From assembly GCF_040939125.1 (NCBI RefSeq), contig NZ_CP162495.1, positions 558,001 through 622,000 of the forward strand: a stretch of DNA of 64,000 nucleotides, written 5' to 3'. A model generated the notes under the pieces. It had not been told where the DNA came from and did not search any database. It saw nothing but the letters and a program-made list of their open reading frames with translations. This DNA is from Clostridium sp. BJN0013 (GTDB lineage Bacteria > Bacillota > Clostridia > Clostridiales > Clostridiaceae). The position numbers were made by a program, and so were the translations under genes. Positions 36,705-45,736 of the stretch are shown one piece after another; the first letter of the stretch is position 1, and every line of letters begins with the position of its first letter.

Positions 36705-37424
36705 ATGATTTCTCCATGGATGGCTAAATTGATAGGATATCTTCCTAAAAGATGGGTAAGTTATATTTCAGAGAGAGTGTTATTTGGTTATTTAGAAAAA
36801 TATGCAGATATAAAGGTAGGAGGTATTGAGAATTTAAATAAGGTGAAAAAACCTGCAATATTTATTTGCAATCATCTTAGTAATTCAGATGCACTTGTAT
36901 TAAGCAGTGTACTTAAATCAGAAAGTTTAACTTTTGTAGCAGGAGCAAAACTTAACCAAAATCCTTTAACTCAATTAGGAATGAGTATCACTAGAACTAT
37001 AAGCATAAAGCCTAATAGTGCAGATAAGGAGGCTATATCCAAAATCGTAAAAACTTTAAAAGCAGGGGAAAGTATACTTATATTTCCAGAGGGAACGAGA
37101 AGTAGAACAGGAGCTATGGGAAAGGCTAGAAAAGGCGTAGTTTTAATACAAAAATTAACTAAAGCTTCAATTGTACCTGTTGGTATTTATGGCACTGAAA
37201 AGCTTTTACCTATAAGCAGCAGGGATATGGCATTAGAAAATTTTCATAATGCAGAGGTTTATGTAAATATAGGATCACAAATAGATATCCCAATTAGAGA
37301 AAAAGGTGAAAACAAACATGATTATGAGGATAGGACAGCAGATTTTTTTATGTTTAAAATATCTGAATTACTGCCTGAAAAATATAGAGGAGTTTATAGT
37401 CTAGATGAAGGTGATAAAATTTGA
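36705..37424 (+). CDS. plsC: 1-acyl-sn-glycerol-3-phosphate acyltransferase
   Basis: About 239 residues. It transfers an acyl group to lysophosphatidate to make phosphatidate in membrane lipid synthesis. Motif I is NHLSNSD (HX4D); motif III is FPEGTRSRTG; VPVGIYG follows. The ATG at 36705 is preferred because AAAGGTGA lies 9 nt upstream; the GTG at 36681 would overlap that site. Its stop overlaps the TTG of nth, so the two are coupled. Confidence 0.88.
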   Translation: MISPWMAKLIGYLPKRWVSYISERVLFGYLEKYADIKVGGIENLNKVKKPAIFICNHLSNSDALVLSSVLKSESLTFVAGAKLNQNPLTQLGMSITRTISIKPNSADKEAISKIVKTLKAGESILIFPEGTRSRTGAMGKARKGVVLIQKLTKASIVPVGIYGTEKLLPISSRDMALENFHNAEVYVNIGSQIDIPIREKGENKHDYEDRTADFFMFKISELLPEKYRGVYSLDEGDKI

Positions 37425-38080
37425 ATAGAGAAAATATAGACAATATATTAAAAACACTAAGTGAGACATATCCTCAGGCAAAATGTGCATTGAATTTTAA
37501 ATCTCCCTATGAACTTTTGGTATCAACCATATTATCAGCTCAATGTACAGATGTTAGAGTAAATAAAGTTACTCATGAACTTTATAAGCAATATAACACT
37601 CCTGAAAAAATGCTTTCTTTAACAGAGGAAGAATTGGGAGAAAAAATAAAAAGTTGTGGCTTTTTCAGAAGTAAGAGCAAACATATATTAGAAACTAGTA
37701 GGGTAATTTTGGAGAATTACAAGGGTCAAGTTCCAAAAACTATGGAAGAGCTGACCAAATTATCAGGAGTGGGAAGGAAAACTGCAAATGTAGTTTTATC
37801 GAATGCCTTTGGCATACCGGCTATTGCTGTGGATACCCATGTTTTTAGAGTATCTAACAGGCTTGGTATTGCAACAGGTAATACACCAGATAAGGTAGAA
37901 AAAGAACTTATGAAAAATATACCTGAATCTATGTGGAGTGATGCTCACCACTACCTGATATGGCATGGACGGCTTATATGTAAGTCTAGAAAGCCAGACT
38001 GTGAAAACTGCCCTTTAGTACCTTGGTGTCAATATTTTAATTATCCTGAAAAATATGAAAAGGTATCTAAAAATAAATAA
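37421..38080 (+). CDS. nth: Endonuclease III
   Basis: A 219-residue base-excision repair glycosylase/AP lyase for oxidised pyrimidines. The helix-hairpin-helix LSGVGRKTANVVL carries the catalytic Lys, and the catalytic Asp is in AVDTHVFRVSNRLG. The 4Fe-4S cluster cysteines lie in CKSRKPDCENCPLVPWC (C-x6-C-x2-C-x5-C). The TTG start overlaps the plsC stop (TTGA) and has GAAGGTGA upstream. Confidence 0.95.
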   Translation: MNRENIDNILKTLSETYPQAKCALNFKSPYELLVSTILSAQCTDVRVNKVTHELYKQYNTPEKMLSLTEEELGEKIKSCGFFRSKSKHILETSRVILENYKGQVPKTMEELTKLSGVGRKTANVVLSNAFGIPAIAVDTHVFRVSNRLGIATGNTPDKVEKELMKNIPESMWSDAHHYLIWHGRLICKSRKPDCENCPLVPWCQYFNYPEKYEKVSKNK

Positions 38081-38128
38081 CTGGTTATCCTGTTATTTAT
38101 TTTCAGATACCTAAAATCTGAAATATAT

Positions 38129-39361
38129 CTATAATATTTGTCGTCTTATCCAGTCAAGAGCGTTCATAGTGGTTCTTTTTCTTATCATATCTCTTGTTCC
38201 TGCATGGTGAAGTTCTTTCACTTTAATATCACCTCTATTATAAAGTCCCAAATATACAAGGCCTATAGGTTTTTCAGGAGTTCCACCATCAGGCCCTGCA
38301 ATACCTGTGGTAGATATGCCTATGTCCGTATTGGAAGTTCTGGCTATACCAACAGCCATTTCTTTTGCAACTTCAGGGCTTACAGCACCATATTTATCTA
38401 AAGTATCTTCTTTTACTCCAAGTCTATTAATTTTAGCTTCATTACTATAAGCTACCACACCTTCTTTGAATACTTTGGATATACCAGGATAATTTATAAG
38501 CTTTGAGGCAATTAATCCACCGGTACAGGATTCTGCGGAAGATAGAGTATATCCTTTATCTACAAGTAATTTGCCTAGCACATCTTCCATTTTTACATCA
38601 TCTTCTCCATATACATTTACTCCGAGAATTTTCCTAAGTTCAATTTCTACAGGTTTTATGAGATTTGAGGCTTCTTCTTCTGTTGCTGCTCTTGCAGTAA
38701 TTCTAAGTATTATGTCCTCTGCTTTAGCGTAGGGAGCTACAGTAGGATTTGTGCTATTTTCTATAAAGTGTGATACCTTTTCTGCCATAACACTTTCTCC
38801 AAGTCCATATATTCTAAGTGTTTTAGATTTTATTATACCATTACTATATTTTTTTAAAAGTGGTATTACATAGTTTTTAAACATAGGTTTTGTTTCTCTT
38901 GGGGGACCTGGTAGAACTATTAAAATCTTACCTTTATCTTCAATAGCACATCCTGGAGCCGTGCCATGAGGATTTGGAAATACCATAGAACCTTTTGGAA
39001 AATAAGCCTGCTTTATATTATTGCCATCTGAATAGGATTTTCCCATTCTATTGAAATGTTCTTTTAGGTCTTTTAAAGACTTTTCATCTAATACAAGTTC
39101 TCTGTTAAAAAATTTAGCACCGGTTTCTTTGGTTAAATCGTCCTGGGTAGGGCCAAGGCCTCCTGTAGTAATTATAATGTCAGATCTTTCAAATCCAATC
39201 TTAAATTCATCTAAAAGTCTTTCGGGATTATCTCCTACTACAGATTGGTGGTATACTTCTATGCCTAAATTTGCCAATTCTTTAGAAATAAATTGAGAGT
39301 TTGTATTTACTATATCTCCCAATAAAATTTCGGTGCCTACACATAATATTTCAGATTTCAT
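38129..39361 (-). CDS. cinA: CinA-family protein
   Basis: A 410-residue protein with an N-terminal MoaB/MogA-like domain (CVGTEILLGDIVNTNSQF, TTGGLGPTQDDLTKE) and a C-terminal amidohydrolase domain (SAESCTGGLIASKL, GISTTGIAGPDGGTPEKPIG). The family combines ADP-ribose pyrophosphatase and nicotinamide-mononucleotide deamidase activities in pyridine nucleotide salvage; some members are competence-related. Its length is normal. It is convergent with nth and divergent from the VanW gene, and has GGAGGTAG upstream of ATG 39361. Confidence 0.95.
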   Translation of the reverse strand: MKSEILCVGTEILLGDIVNTNSQFISKELANLGIEVYHQSVVGDNPERLLDEFKIGFERSDIIITTGGLGPTQDDLTKETGAKFFNRELVLDEKSLKDLKEHFNRMGKSYSDGNNIKQAYFPKGSMVFPNPHGTAPGCAIEDKGKILIVLPGPPRETKPMFKNYVIPLLKKYSNGIIKSKTLRIYGLGESVMAEKVSHFIENSTNPTVAPYAKAEDIILRITARAATEEEASNLIKPVEIELRKILGVNVYGEDDVKMEDVLGKLLVDKGYTLSSAESCTGGLIASKLINYPGISKVFKEGVVAYSNEAKINRLGVKEDTLDKYGAVSPEVAKEMAVGIARTSNTDIGISTTGIAGPDGGTPEKPIGLVYLGLYNRGDIKVKELHHAGTRDMIRKRTTMNALDWIRRQIL

Positions 39362-39543
39362 GGCTTAACTACCTCCGTATTTTAAGTATTTAAACAATTT
39401 TTTAATTAAACTGTTATAGTTTTATAATATCATAAAATTATGTCTATTTTTAGGGAATAATATAATTAAAATAATACTTTTTACATATCCAAAATTATAA
39501 CTGTATAGTATAATAATTATGTGGAAATAAAGAGGTGGTCAAA

Positions 39544-40701
39544 ATGAGTAGAAGAGCTCAGTCAAAAAAGTCAAAACTAGTATTAAGAAAAAGATTGTCA
39601 GTGGCAATTATATGTGCTTTAGCTATCTTTATAAGCATAAGTTGTGGATTCATAGTATATCATTATAATGATATAAAATACTGGGATAATTTAATTTATC
39701 CTAAGGTTTCTATAAACAATATAGATCTTTCTGGAAAAACCAAGACAGAAGCTGAAAATATAGTAAAAGCCGCCTATTCAGACGAGATACAAAATAAGAA
39801 AATTATTGTAATTGCTGAAGATAAAGAATATGAATTATCTTATTCAAATCTCAGCGCAAAGTATAATGTAAGTGAAGTGGTAAATCAGGCTTATTCCTAT
39901 GGAAAGGATACTAACATATTTAAAAAATATAAAATTTTAAATTCACCTGACCCTGTAAATTACACATTAAAATTTACTTATAATGAAAAACCTGTAGAAA
40001 CATTTATAGATGATATTGAAAAACAGATTAACTTAGATCCTATAAATGCATCTTTGAAAATGGGAAGTGTAGGTTTTATAATAAATCCTGATCAAAATGG
40101 AATTGAATTAAATAAAGAGGCACTGAAAAAGGAGTTGACTTCTAAAATAGATGGTAGTGTAGGTAAAAATTTAAGTGTGAAGGCAGAGCTTAAGTCTATA
40201 GAAGCCTCAATAAAGGCAGAAGAGTTAGAAAGTGTTGATACATTAATATCAAGCTTTAGTACAAACTATGGAAGTATATCTTCTTCTGAGAGAGCAAATA
40301 ACATAGGGCTTGCTACGGGAAGTATAAATGGATATATAGTAATGCCTGGAGACACTTTTAGTTTTAATGGAGTTGTGGGGGAAAGAACTGCGGCTAAAGG
40401 GTATCAAGCAGCTCCTGTTATTATTGGAGATAAGCTGGAGGCAGGATTAGGAGGGGGAATATGTCAGGTGTCTTCTACGCTTTATAATGCAGTCAATAAT
40501 GCAGGACTTCCTTCTGTGGAAAGAACACATCACACCCTTCCAGTACACTATGTAAAAGAAGGTATGGATGCTACTGTAGATTATGGAAACATAGATTATA
40601 AGTTTAGAAATGACTTTAAATATCCTATATATATAGAAGGATATACTTCAGGAGGAAATATAGTATTTAATTTGTATTCAAATTCTGATGTAGTAAATTG
40701 A
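39544..40701 (+). CDS. VanW-family protein with peptidoglycan-binding_4 domain
   Basis: About 385 residues. A Lys/Arg-rich start precedes one membrane span (about 19-42). The outer region has a PG_binding_4-like part (VSINNIDLSGKTKTEAENIV) and the VanW domain: YIVMPGDTFSFNGVVGERT, GGGICQVSSTLYNAVNNAGL and ERTHHTLPVHYV. VanW proteins are found beside some glycopeptide-resistance genes but are common in clostridia without them; their role is unknown, probably at the cell wall. The ATG at 39544 is favoured by GAGGTGG 5 nt upstream. Confidence 0.88.
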   Translation: MSRRAQSKKSKLVLRKRLSVAIICALAIFISISCGFIVYHYNDIKYWDNLIYPKVSINNIDLSGKTKTEAENIVKAAYSDEIQNKKIIVIAEDKEYELSYSNLSAKYNVSEVVNQAYSYGKDTNIFKKYKILNSPDPVNYTLKFTYNEKPVETFIDDIEKQINLDPINASLKMGSVGFIINPDQNGIELNKEALKKELTSKIDGSVGKNLSVKAELKSIEASIKAEELESVDTLISSFSTNYGSISSSERANNIGLATGSINGYIVMPGDTFSFNGVVGERTAAKGYQAAPVIIGDKLEAGLGGGICQVSSTLYNAVNNAGLPSVERTHHTLPVHYVKEGMDATVDYGNIDYKFRNDFKYPIYIEGYTSGGNIVFNLYSNSDVVN

Positions 40702-40742
40702 TAAATGGATTTATATATTTTAATAAAAATAGAACTTATATA

Positions 40743-40771
40743 TTAACTTAATTAAAAAAGTATGATATAAT
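40743..40771 (+). promoter_or_regulatory. Promoter of tRNA-Leu
   Basis: TTAACT (40743-40748), a 17-bp spacer and TATAAT (40766-40771), 14 nt before the tRNA. Confidence 0.7.
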
Positions 40772-40785
40772 ATCTAAGTAATTTT

Positions 40786-40872
40786 GCGGATATGGCGGAA
40801 TTGGCAGACGCGCTAGATTCAGGTTCTAGTGAGGGTAACTTCATGCAGGTTCAAGTCCTGTTATCCGCACCA
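40786..40872 (+). tRNA. tRNA-Leu (CAG), CCA encoded
   Basis: 87 nt. The acceptor strands GCGGATA and TATCCGC pair, and the 3' ACCA is encoded. The anticodon stem CTAGA/TCTAG holds the loop TTCAGGT with anticodon CAG. A long variable arm (GTGAGGGTAACTTCAT) and T-loop GGTTCAAGTCC fit a class II tRNA-Leu. An integrase stub lies 160 bp downstream. Confidence 0.95.
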
Positions 40873-40936
40873 TAATCCTCGTGAATTCAATACTTCATGG
40901 GGTTTTATTTTTTTATAATTTATTAAAAATATCAAG

Positions 40937-40995
40937 AAACCCCCTATAAGATTCTTTGAAAATTTTTAATAGAATTAGTGAGGGGTTTTTATTTT
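40937..40995 (+). terminator. Intrinsic terminator downstream of tRNA-Leu
   Basis: AAACCCC (40937-40943) pairs with GGGGTTT (40982-40988), with inner ATTCT/AGAAT, followed by TTTATTTTG. It probably ends the tRNA transcript. Confidence 0.7.
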
Positions 40996-41030
40996 GTATA
41001 TTTGTAAATTTGAAAGTAAAAGGTGAAGAT

Positions 41031-41174
41031 ATGCAAAATAAAATTGAGTTAAAAAAGAATGGTATTGATAAAGGATTTGATAAATTTATTTTTTATTGTA
41101 AAGTAAGGAATTTAAGATCAACTACTATAAAATATTATAATGATGTAATTAATACTAATGTTACAGTGAATTAA
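41031..41174 (+). pseudogene. Tyrosine recombinase (integrase) N-terminal stub
   Basis: The frame contains KGFDKFIFYCKVRNLRSTT and IKYYNDVI, the pattern of the N-terminal SAM-like (core-binding) domain of tyrosine integrases, after which it stops. A full integrase has about 300 residues; only about 45 remain, with no catalytic R-H-R-Y. Its position next to a tRNA-Leu gene suggests the scar of an element that integrated there. The reading frame starts MQNKIELKKNG after AAAGGTGA. Confidence 0.6.
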
Positions 41175-41192
41175 GATTGGGGAAGTTTAATT

Positions 41193-41669
41193 ATGATTTC
41201 ATTAATAGTGGCAGTGTCAGAAAATAATGTTATAGGTAATAATGGAATAATACCCTGGAAGGTAAAAGGCGAACAGAAGAGATTTAAAGAGCTAACTACT
41301 AGAAAAACAATAATTATGGGTAGAAAATCTTTTCAAGAGATAGGAAAACCATTGCCAAATAGAAAGACAATTATTATTTCAAATACTGTAAATATAATAG
41401 CTGATAATTGTACAACTGTAAAATCTTTGTCTGAAGCATTTGATTTAGTTAAAGGCGAAGATGAAGTATTTGTTGCTGGCGGAGGGCAAGTATACAAAGA
41501 GGCGTTGCCTTATTCAGATAAAATATACCTTACTGTAATTGATAAAATAATAGATGGTAATATCTATTTCCCTCAAATTGATAAAGATGATTTTGTAAAA
41601 ACCTATGAAGAAAGAATTGAGGGTGAAATACCATATACATATTATACTTATGAGAGAAAAAGAAAGTAG
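41193..41669 (+). CDS. folA: Dihydrofolate reductase
   Basis: A 158-residue enzyme that reduces dihydrofolate to tetrahydrofolate with NADPH. MISLIVAVSENNVIGNNGIIPW, an acidic residue in GEQKRF, TIIMGRKSFQEIG, LPNRKTIIIS and VAGGGQVYKEALPY are standard motifs. TTGGGGAAG precedes the ATG. It follows the integrase stub after 18 bp, so it may be the gene of a former mobile element or simply the chromosomal copy. No thymidylate synthase gene lies nearby. Confidence 0.93.
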   Translation: MISLIVAVSENNVIGNNGIIPWKVKGEQKRFKELTTRKTIIMGRKSFQEIGKPLPNRKTIIISNTVNIIADNCTTVKSLSEAFDLVKGEDEVFVAGGGQVYKEALPYSDKIYLTVIDKIIDGNIYFPQIDKDDFVKTYEERIEGEIPYTYYTYERKRK

Positions 41670-41869
41670 GGTAGGGTTTATTAATTGTAAATCTAAGATA
41701 TTTGAACAATGGTAATTTACAATATTATTTGTGTAAATAGAAGGATATTTAATTATTCTGTGGAATATTACAATAATAGATAAAATAAAAATATACACTT
41801 AAGGAAAAATCTTAGATAATCACAATAACTTTATAACATATAAATTGTTAATAATTAAGGGGTGATTTT

Positions 41870-42136
41870 ATGAAATATGATGATTTTCCATATTATGTAA
41901 AATACAATGATGAAGAAATTCAATGTCATGTTTTTAGGTGGGATAATACTTTAAGAGTAAAATGTAAATACAAAAATACTTCAGTAGAATGTACTTGTTC
42001 CTATAAAAAATATTTAGAAGATATGTCTATAATTGAAACTATGGTTAATAAACATTTAAAAATAATTGATAAAAAAGGAAAAGAGTTTTATCAGTATTAT
42101 AAACTAAAAGAGATAATGGAAATTTTAAAAGATTAA
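41870..42136 (+). CDS. Small hypothetical protein
   Basis: 88 residues, not recognised. It starts MKYDDFPYYVKYNDEEIQ with AAGGGGTGA 6-7 nt upstream, a good ribosome binding site. It has three Cys (HVFRWD..KCKYKNTSVECTCSY), beta-rich, then a helical end (VNKHLKIIDKKGKEFYQYYK). There is no signal or membrane span. It lies in the accessory strip between folA and the CarD-like gene, and its AT-rich codon use matches the neighbours. Confidence 0.6.
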   Translation: MKYDDFPYYVKYNDEEIQCHVFRWDNTLRVKCKYKNTSVECTCSYKKYLEDMSIIETMVNKHLKIIDKKGKEFYQYYKLKEIMEILKD

Positions 42137-42168
42137 ATATAATTATGCTATATGAAAGAGGATCGTAA

Positions 42169-42462
42169 TTTAATGAAAAATATAAACTTAAAATTGAAAG
42201 AATTAAAAAAATATGTTTTCGAAAGAAAAATGAAATTAATGATTTGTATAATAATTTAATAAATTCTATATTAAAAAGAGATATGGAATTACTTTCAAAA
42301 AAATACAAGGTAATGAAAATGGTAAAACCTAGCTTTTGTAAAACGGACTATTTCAGATGTCATATAGATAGAAATGTACTTGATATAATTGATGTTCGAG
42401 GAGAATATTTTGGATGTTTTTTTTATCATATAAATAACTTGCATTTCTTTGTTTTATGGTAG
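42169..42462 (+). pseudogene. Possible decayed small gene
   Basis: An open frame runs from a stop at 42166 to 42462 and reads FNEKYKLKIERIKKICF to DYFRCHIDRNVLDIIDVRG and HINNLHFFVLW. It has no ATG near its start and only a TTG at 42244 without a good ribosome binding site. It is not recognised. It may be the tail of a truncated gene. Confidence 0.3.
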
Positions 42463-42532
42463 TAAGATAATTTTATACAAAAAATTACCTATTACATTTT
42501 TTAAAAAAATTATGTTATAATTTATATAGCTC

Positions 42533-42590
42533 AACGTGTAGTTTGCTTAGCGGAACGTAAGTCCGGTTGCAGCAAACTGCACGTTTTTTA
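42533..42590 (+). terminator. Strong hairpin with T-run; possible 60-nt RNA
   Basis: AACGTGTAGTTTGC (42533-42546) pairs with 42572-42585 with one mismatch, and an inner CGGA/TCCG closes the loop; TTTTTTAT follows. An extended -10 TGTTATAAT ends only about 12 bp upstream (42521), so a short transcript consisting of the hairpin alone is possible. Confidence 0.6.
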
Positions 42591-42721
42591 TATCTGGCAA
42601 TAGCCAATTAGCTAACATTTTTATCTTATCCAAAGTGGAAGATAAACAGAGAAAAAATTGATATATTTTATAATAACAAGAAAATACTGTAGAAAGAATA
42701 GAATGGAAGGGGGAGAAATTC

Positions 42722-43261
42722 GTGTACAGAATAAATGATATCATACTGTATGGAATACAGGGTGTATGTAAAATTATAGATATTACAGAAAAAGAAATTG
42801 AAGGAAAACGCCGTGAATATTATGTATTAAAGCCTGTTTATGATAGTAACTCTACTATATTTATTCCAGTTCATAGTGAGAAATTAGTCGCCAAAATGCG
42901 CCGTATTCTTTCCACCGAGGAGATTTATGCACTTATCAAAGCCATCCCTAGCGAAAGCACAGTCTGGATTGACAACGAAACCCTTCGCAGGGAAAAATAC
43001 AGTGCGATCCTCACCAGCGGAGATAGAACGGCACTTGTAAGACTGATTAAAACTTTGTATCTACATCAGAAGATGCAAAGGGAAAAAGGGAGAAAACTGC
43101 ACGTTTCCGATGAACGTTTTATGAAGGACGCGGAAAGGATGATTTATGATGAGTTTGCCTATGTGCTTCACATAAAGTGTGAACAGGTTCTCCCATTTAT
43201 CTTAGAACAATTAAGGTTGATGAGAAAAGGGCAGGGACAAGGTTCGCAGGGAGTCATATGA
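42722..43261 (+). CDS. CarD/CdnL-like transcription regulator
   Basis: A 179-residue cytoplasmic protein. The N-terminal RID domain (about 1-60) reads INDIILYGIQGVCKIIDI and EYYVLKPVYDSNSTIFIPV, the CarD/TRCF RNA-polymerase-interacting fold. The helical C-terminal part (IYALIKAIPSESTVWIDNET, KTLYLHQKMQREKG) is as in small clostridial CarD proteins. The GTG start has GGGGGAGA upstream. From about 42890 to 43130 the DNA is visibly richer in G and C (CGCCGTATTCTTTCC, ACCGAGG) than flanking genes, which suggests transfer from another genome. Targets are unknown. Confidence 0.85.
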   Translation: MYRINDIILYGIQGVCKIIDITEKEIEGKRREYYVLKPVYDSNSTIFIPVHSEKLVAKMRRILSTEEIYALIKAIPSESTVWIDNETLRREKYSAILTSGDRTALVRLIKTLYLHQKMQREKGRKLHVSDERFMKDAERMIYDEFAYVLHIKCEQVLPFILEQLRLMRKGQGQGSQGVI

Positions 43262-44108
43262 AGACTTGACTAAGTATGATGAAATAGAATGGGTCAAAGT
43301 AATTTAAGTTTGGTATATCTTTGCAAACAGGAGAGGCGCTCATACCATCAGGAATGGCATATGGCAAAAAGGCGAAAGACTTTTTGTATAGTGAAATATT
43401 GGTGATTTTGGAAGTCTCCATGGGTAAAGTCGAGGACTATTCAACGCTTATGGTGCAGTTACTTCTATGTTCTGAAATTTTAATAATGATAAGGAAACTC
43501 GAAAAACTGCAAAAAGTCAATTAAAATCCGTACTAAAAAAAGATTATAAGGGAAATAATGGTACGAGGGAGAGTATGCTATTGATTTGCTGACCTTTGCA
43601 CAGTTAATAGCCGTATTATATTAACTTATATTAAAGGCTTGTTTATTAAATCATTCAAACTAATCTTACCTTCTTCTACTATTAAAAGTTTAAGAGAAAA
43701 GAATACAGTTAGAAAAGATGTAAAGGTAAGTGACTTGTTAGATAAAAGTTATTTGGATGGTGCCGGAATCAAATGATTTTAGGGTTCAGGTGGAGTTTGT
43801 CATACTCTATCTGAACCTTATTTTATTTCCCCTTAAGTTATATAGATAAAAATAGTCACAGTATGGTTTTTGGTTGTAAACCCAACAAAGAAATGATATA
43901 CTATTTTTTGTCGAAATAATGTAAATGTATTCTGTTTTTTGCCTGAAATGTTTATTTAAAGTCAAATGTATACATATATCAATCAGGCAGGAAAGGCTCT
44001 GTGATTTCAGTAGTTATAGAATTTTTTAAGTTATTCATTAAATTCTTATGAGGGATATTTGAGGACAAGTATAAGCCATATAAACTTTGACCTCAATTTC
44101 AGCAATTA
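43262..44108. other. Decayed intergenic island, no intact gene
   Basis: Only short broken frames occur. The longest (43321-43524, 67 codons) reads SGMAYGKKAKDFLYS; the adjacent frame near 43460 reads YGAVTSMF, then NDKETRKTAKSQLKS, hinting at one frameshifted former gene. I do not recognise it. A hairpin lies at 43783-43828. The stretch 43830-44108 holds nothing I can identify. Confidence 0.45.
43783..43828 (+). terminator. Hairpin resembling the third stem of the dispersed repeat
   Basis: GGTTCAGGTGGAGT (43783-43796) pairs with ACTCTATCTGAACC (43804-43817), followed by TTATTTTATTT. The sequence matches the third hairpin of copies A and D. Confidence 0.6.
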
Positions 44109-44232
44109 TTTATCCAAAGGCTGAAGTTAGTTGACACCCCAAGTTTCTTCAAAGTGGGGGATAAGCTCTTCTAAGATTCAGATGGAGAAAAGCATTCTCC
44201 ATGAGAAAATTCCACCTGAATTTTAGAATTAT
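44109..44232 (+). repeat. Structured dispersed repeat, copy D
   Basis: Starts TTATCCAAAGGCT, has the inner stem CCCCA/TGGGG around AGTTTCTTCAAAG, the core GGGGATAAGC, then jumps to TCTTCTAAGATTCAGATGG and closes with CCACCTGAATTTTAGAAT. Relative to copy A it lacks about 22 bp after GGATAAGC. It lies directly upstream of the amino acid permease. Confidence 0.7.
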
Positions 44233-44272
44233 TTAATAATGATTAAGAGAAAATTATAAGGGGATTGAAAAA

Positions 44273-45637
44273 ATGGAAATGGGATTGAAAAAGAAATATG
44301 GATTATTTACAGCAGTTGCCATGGTAGTGGGCATCGTTATAGGAAGTGGAGTTTTTTTCAAGGCAGAGGCGGTACTTAAAGCTACTGGAGGAAATATGCC
44401 CCTTGGAATTGCGGCATGGGGTATTGTAGGTCTAATTATGATTGTATGTTCTTATTCTTTTGCTACAATGGCTACAAAATATGAAAAGGTTAACGGTGTG
44501 GTAGATTATGCCGAGGCGGCGGTAGGTAAAAAATATGGATATTATGTAGGTTGGTTTATAGCAGTTATTTATCAACCCACCATTACATCTGTATTGGCTT
44601 GGGTATCTGCAAGATATACCTGTGTGCTTATTGGATGGGATATTACAGGGGGAGCCTGTATGACTATTGCGTGTTTTTATCTTGTTGCCAGTTTTGCAAT
44701 GAACGCACTATCTCCTGTTGTTGCGGGAAAATTTCAGGTGGCTACTACGGTTATTAAACTTATACCCCTTTTGTTGATGGCGGTTATAGGTACTATAATT
44801 GGATTATCAAATGGTATGACTGTGAGTAATTTTTCTCATGCAGTGGATTCTAGTGTCAGTGTAGGAGGAGGCTTGTTTGCTTCTGTGGTAGCAGTTGCTT
44901 TTGCCTATGAAGGATGGATTATTGCCACTTCAATAAACTCGGAGATTAAAGATTCTAAAAAAAATTTGCCAAAAGCACTTATGATAGGAGCCTTTATAGT
45001 GGTGGCGGTGTATATTTTTTATTATATAGGACTTGCGGGTGTGGTTACTACAGAAACACTGATGAAAAGCGGTGAAGCAGGTGCAAAACTAGCTTTTCAG
45101 AATATTTTTGGTTCAGCAGGGGGAGCTTTAGTCTTTGTATTTGTTATTATATCCTGTCTTGGCACGTTAAATGGGCTTATGCTGGGATGTAGCAGGGGAT
45201 TGTATTCACTGGCTATTAGAAATGCAGGTCCAAGGCCTGATATTTTTAAACAGGTAGATTCAATTACTGATATGCCAACTAACTCTTCTGTATTTGGATT
45301 ACTCCTCTGTGGATTTTGGCTGCTTTATTTTTATGGTGCAAATCTCACTACACCTTGGTTTGGAGTATTTTGTTTTGATACATCGGAACTTCCTATAATA
45401 ACTCTCTATGCTGCATATATTCCAATCTTTTTCATGTTAATGAAGAAAGAAAAAGATTTAAGTACATTTAAGCGATTTATAATGCCTGCACTTTCTATTA
45501 TAGGTTGTGTATTCATGGTGGTAGCCGCTTATCTGGCTCATGGTATGTCTGTGGTTTATTATCTTATTGTTTTTGCAGTTATTATGATTATAGGAAGTAA
45601 TTTCTCTGAAAAAAGTTCCAAAGGTCAATTGATATAG
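44273..45637 (+). CDS. APC-family amino acid permease
   Basis: A 454-residue transporter with about twelve membrane spans. The first span carries AMVVGIVIGSGVFFKAEAVL, the substrate-binding G(S/A)G motif of APC permeases; VAVAFAYEGWIIATSINSE is the helix 6 region. Import of an amino acid, or an exchange, is expected; the substrate cannot be read from sequence. AAGGGG lies 9 nt before the ATG. It is monocistronic: repeat D sits upstream and a terminator downstream. Confidence 0.9.
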   Translation: MEMGLKKKYGLFTAVAMVVGIVIGSGVFFKAEAVLKATGGNMPLGIAAWGIVGLIMIVCSYSFATMATKYEKVNGVVDYAEAAVGKKYGYYVGWFIAVIYQPTITSVLAWVSARYTCVLIGWDITGGACMTIACFYLVASFAMNALSPVVAGKFQVATTVIKLIPLLLMAVIGTIIGLSNGMTVSNFSHAVDSSVSVGGGLFASVVAVAFAYEGWIIATSINSEIKDSKKNLPKALMIGAFIVVAVYIFYYIGLAGVVTTETLMKSGEAGAKLAFQNIFGSAGGALVFVFVIISCLGTLNGLMLGCSRGLYSLAIRNAGPRPDIFKQVDSITDMPTNSSVFGLLLCGFWLLYFYGANLTTPWFGVFCFDTSELPIITLYAAYIPIFFMLMKKEKDLSTFKRFIMPALSIIGCVFMVVAAYLAHGMSVVYYLIVFAVIMIIGSNFSEKSSKGQLI

Positions 45638-45694
45638 CAGGATTTAAGTTTAATAAATAAATTTAAAAGTTTTATATCAAGTTTTAAAATAGCA

Positions 45695-45736
45695 GGGAGT
45701 AAATATTTAAGCTTCAATCTTTACTCCCGTTGTTTT
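45695..45736. terminator. Terminator between convergent permease and PAP2 genes
   Basis: GGGAGTAAA (45695-45703) pairs with TTTACTCCC (45720-45728), followed by GTTGTTTTTA. Confidence 0.75.

Noticed and set aside
41193-41669. folA as a trimethoprim-resistance cassette
   Set aside because: The protein has ordinary chromosomal features, and nothing like an integron attC or cassette structure is present.
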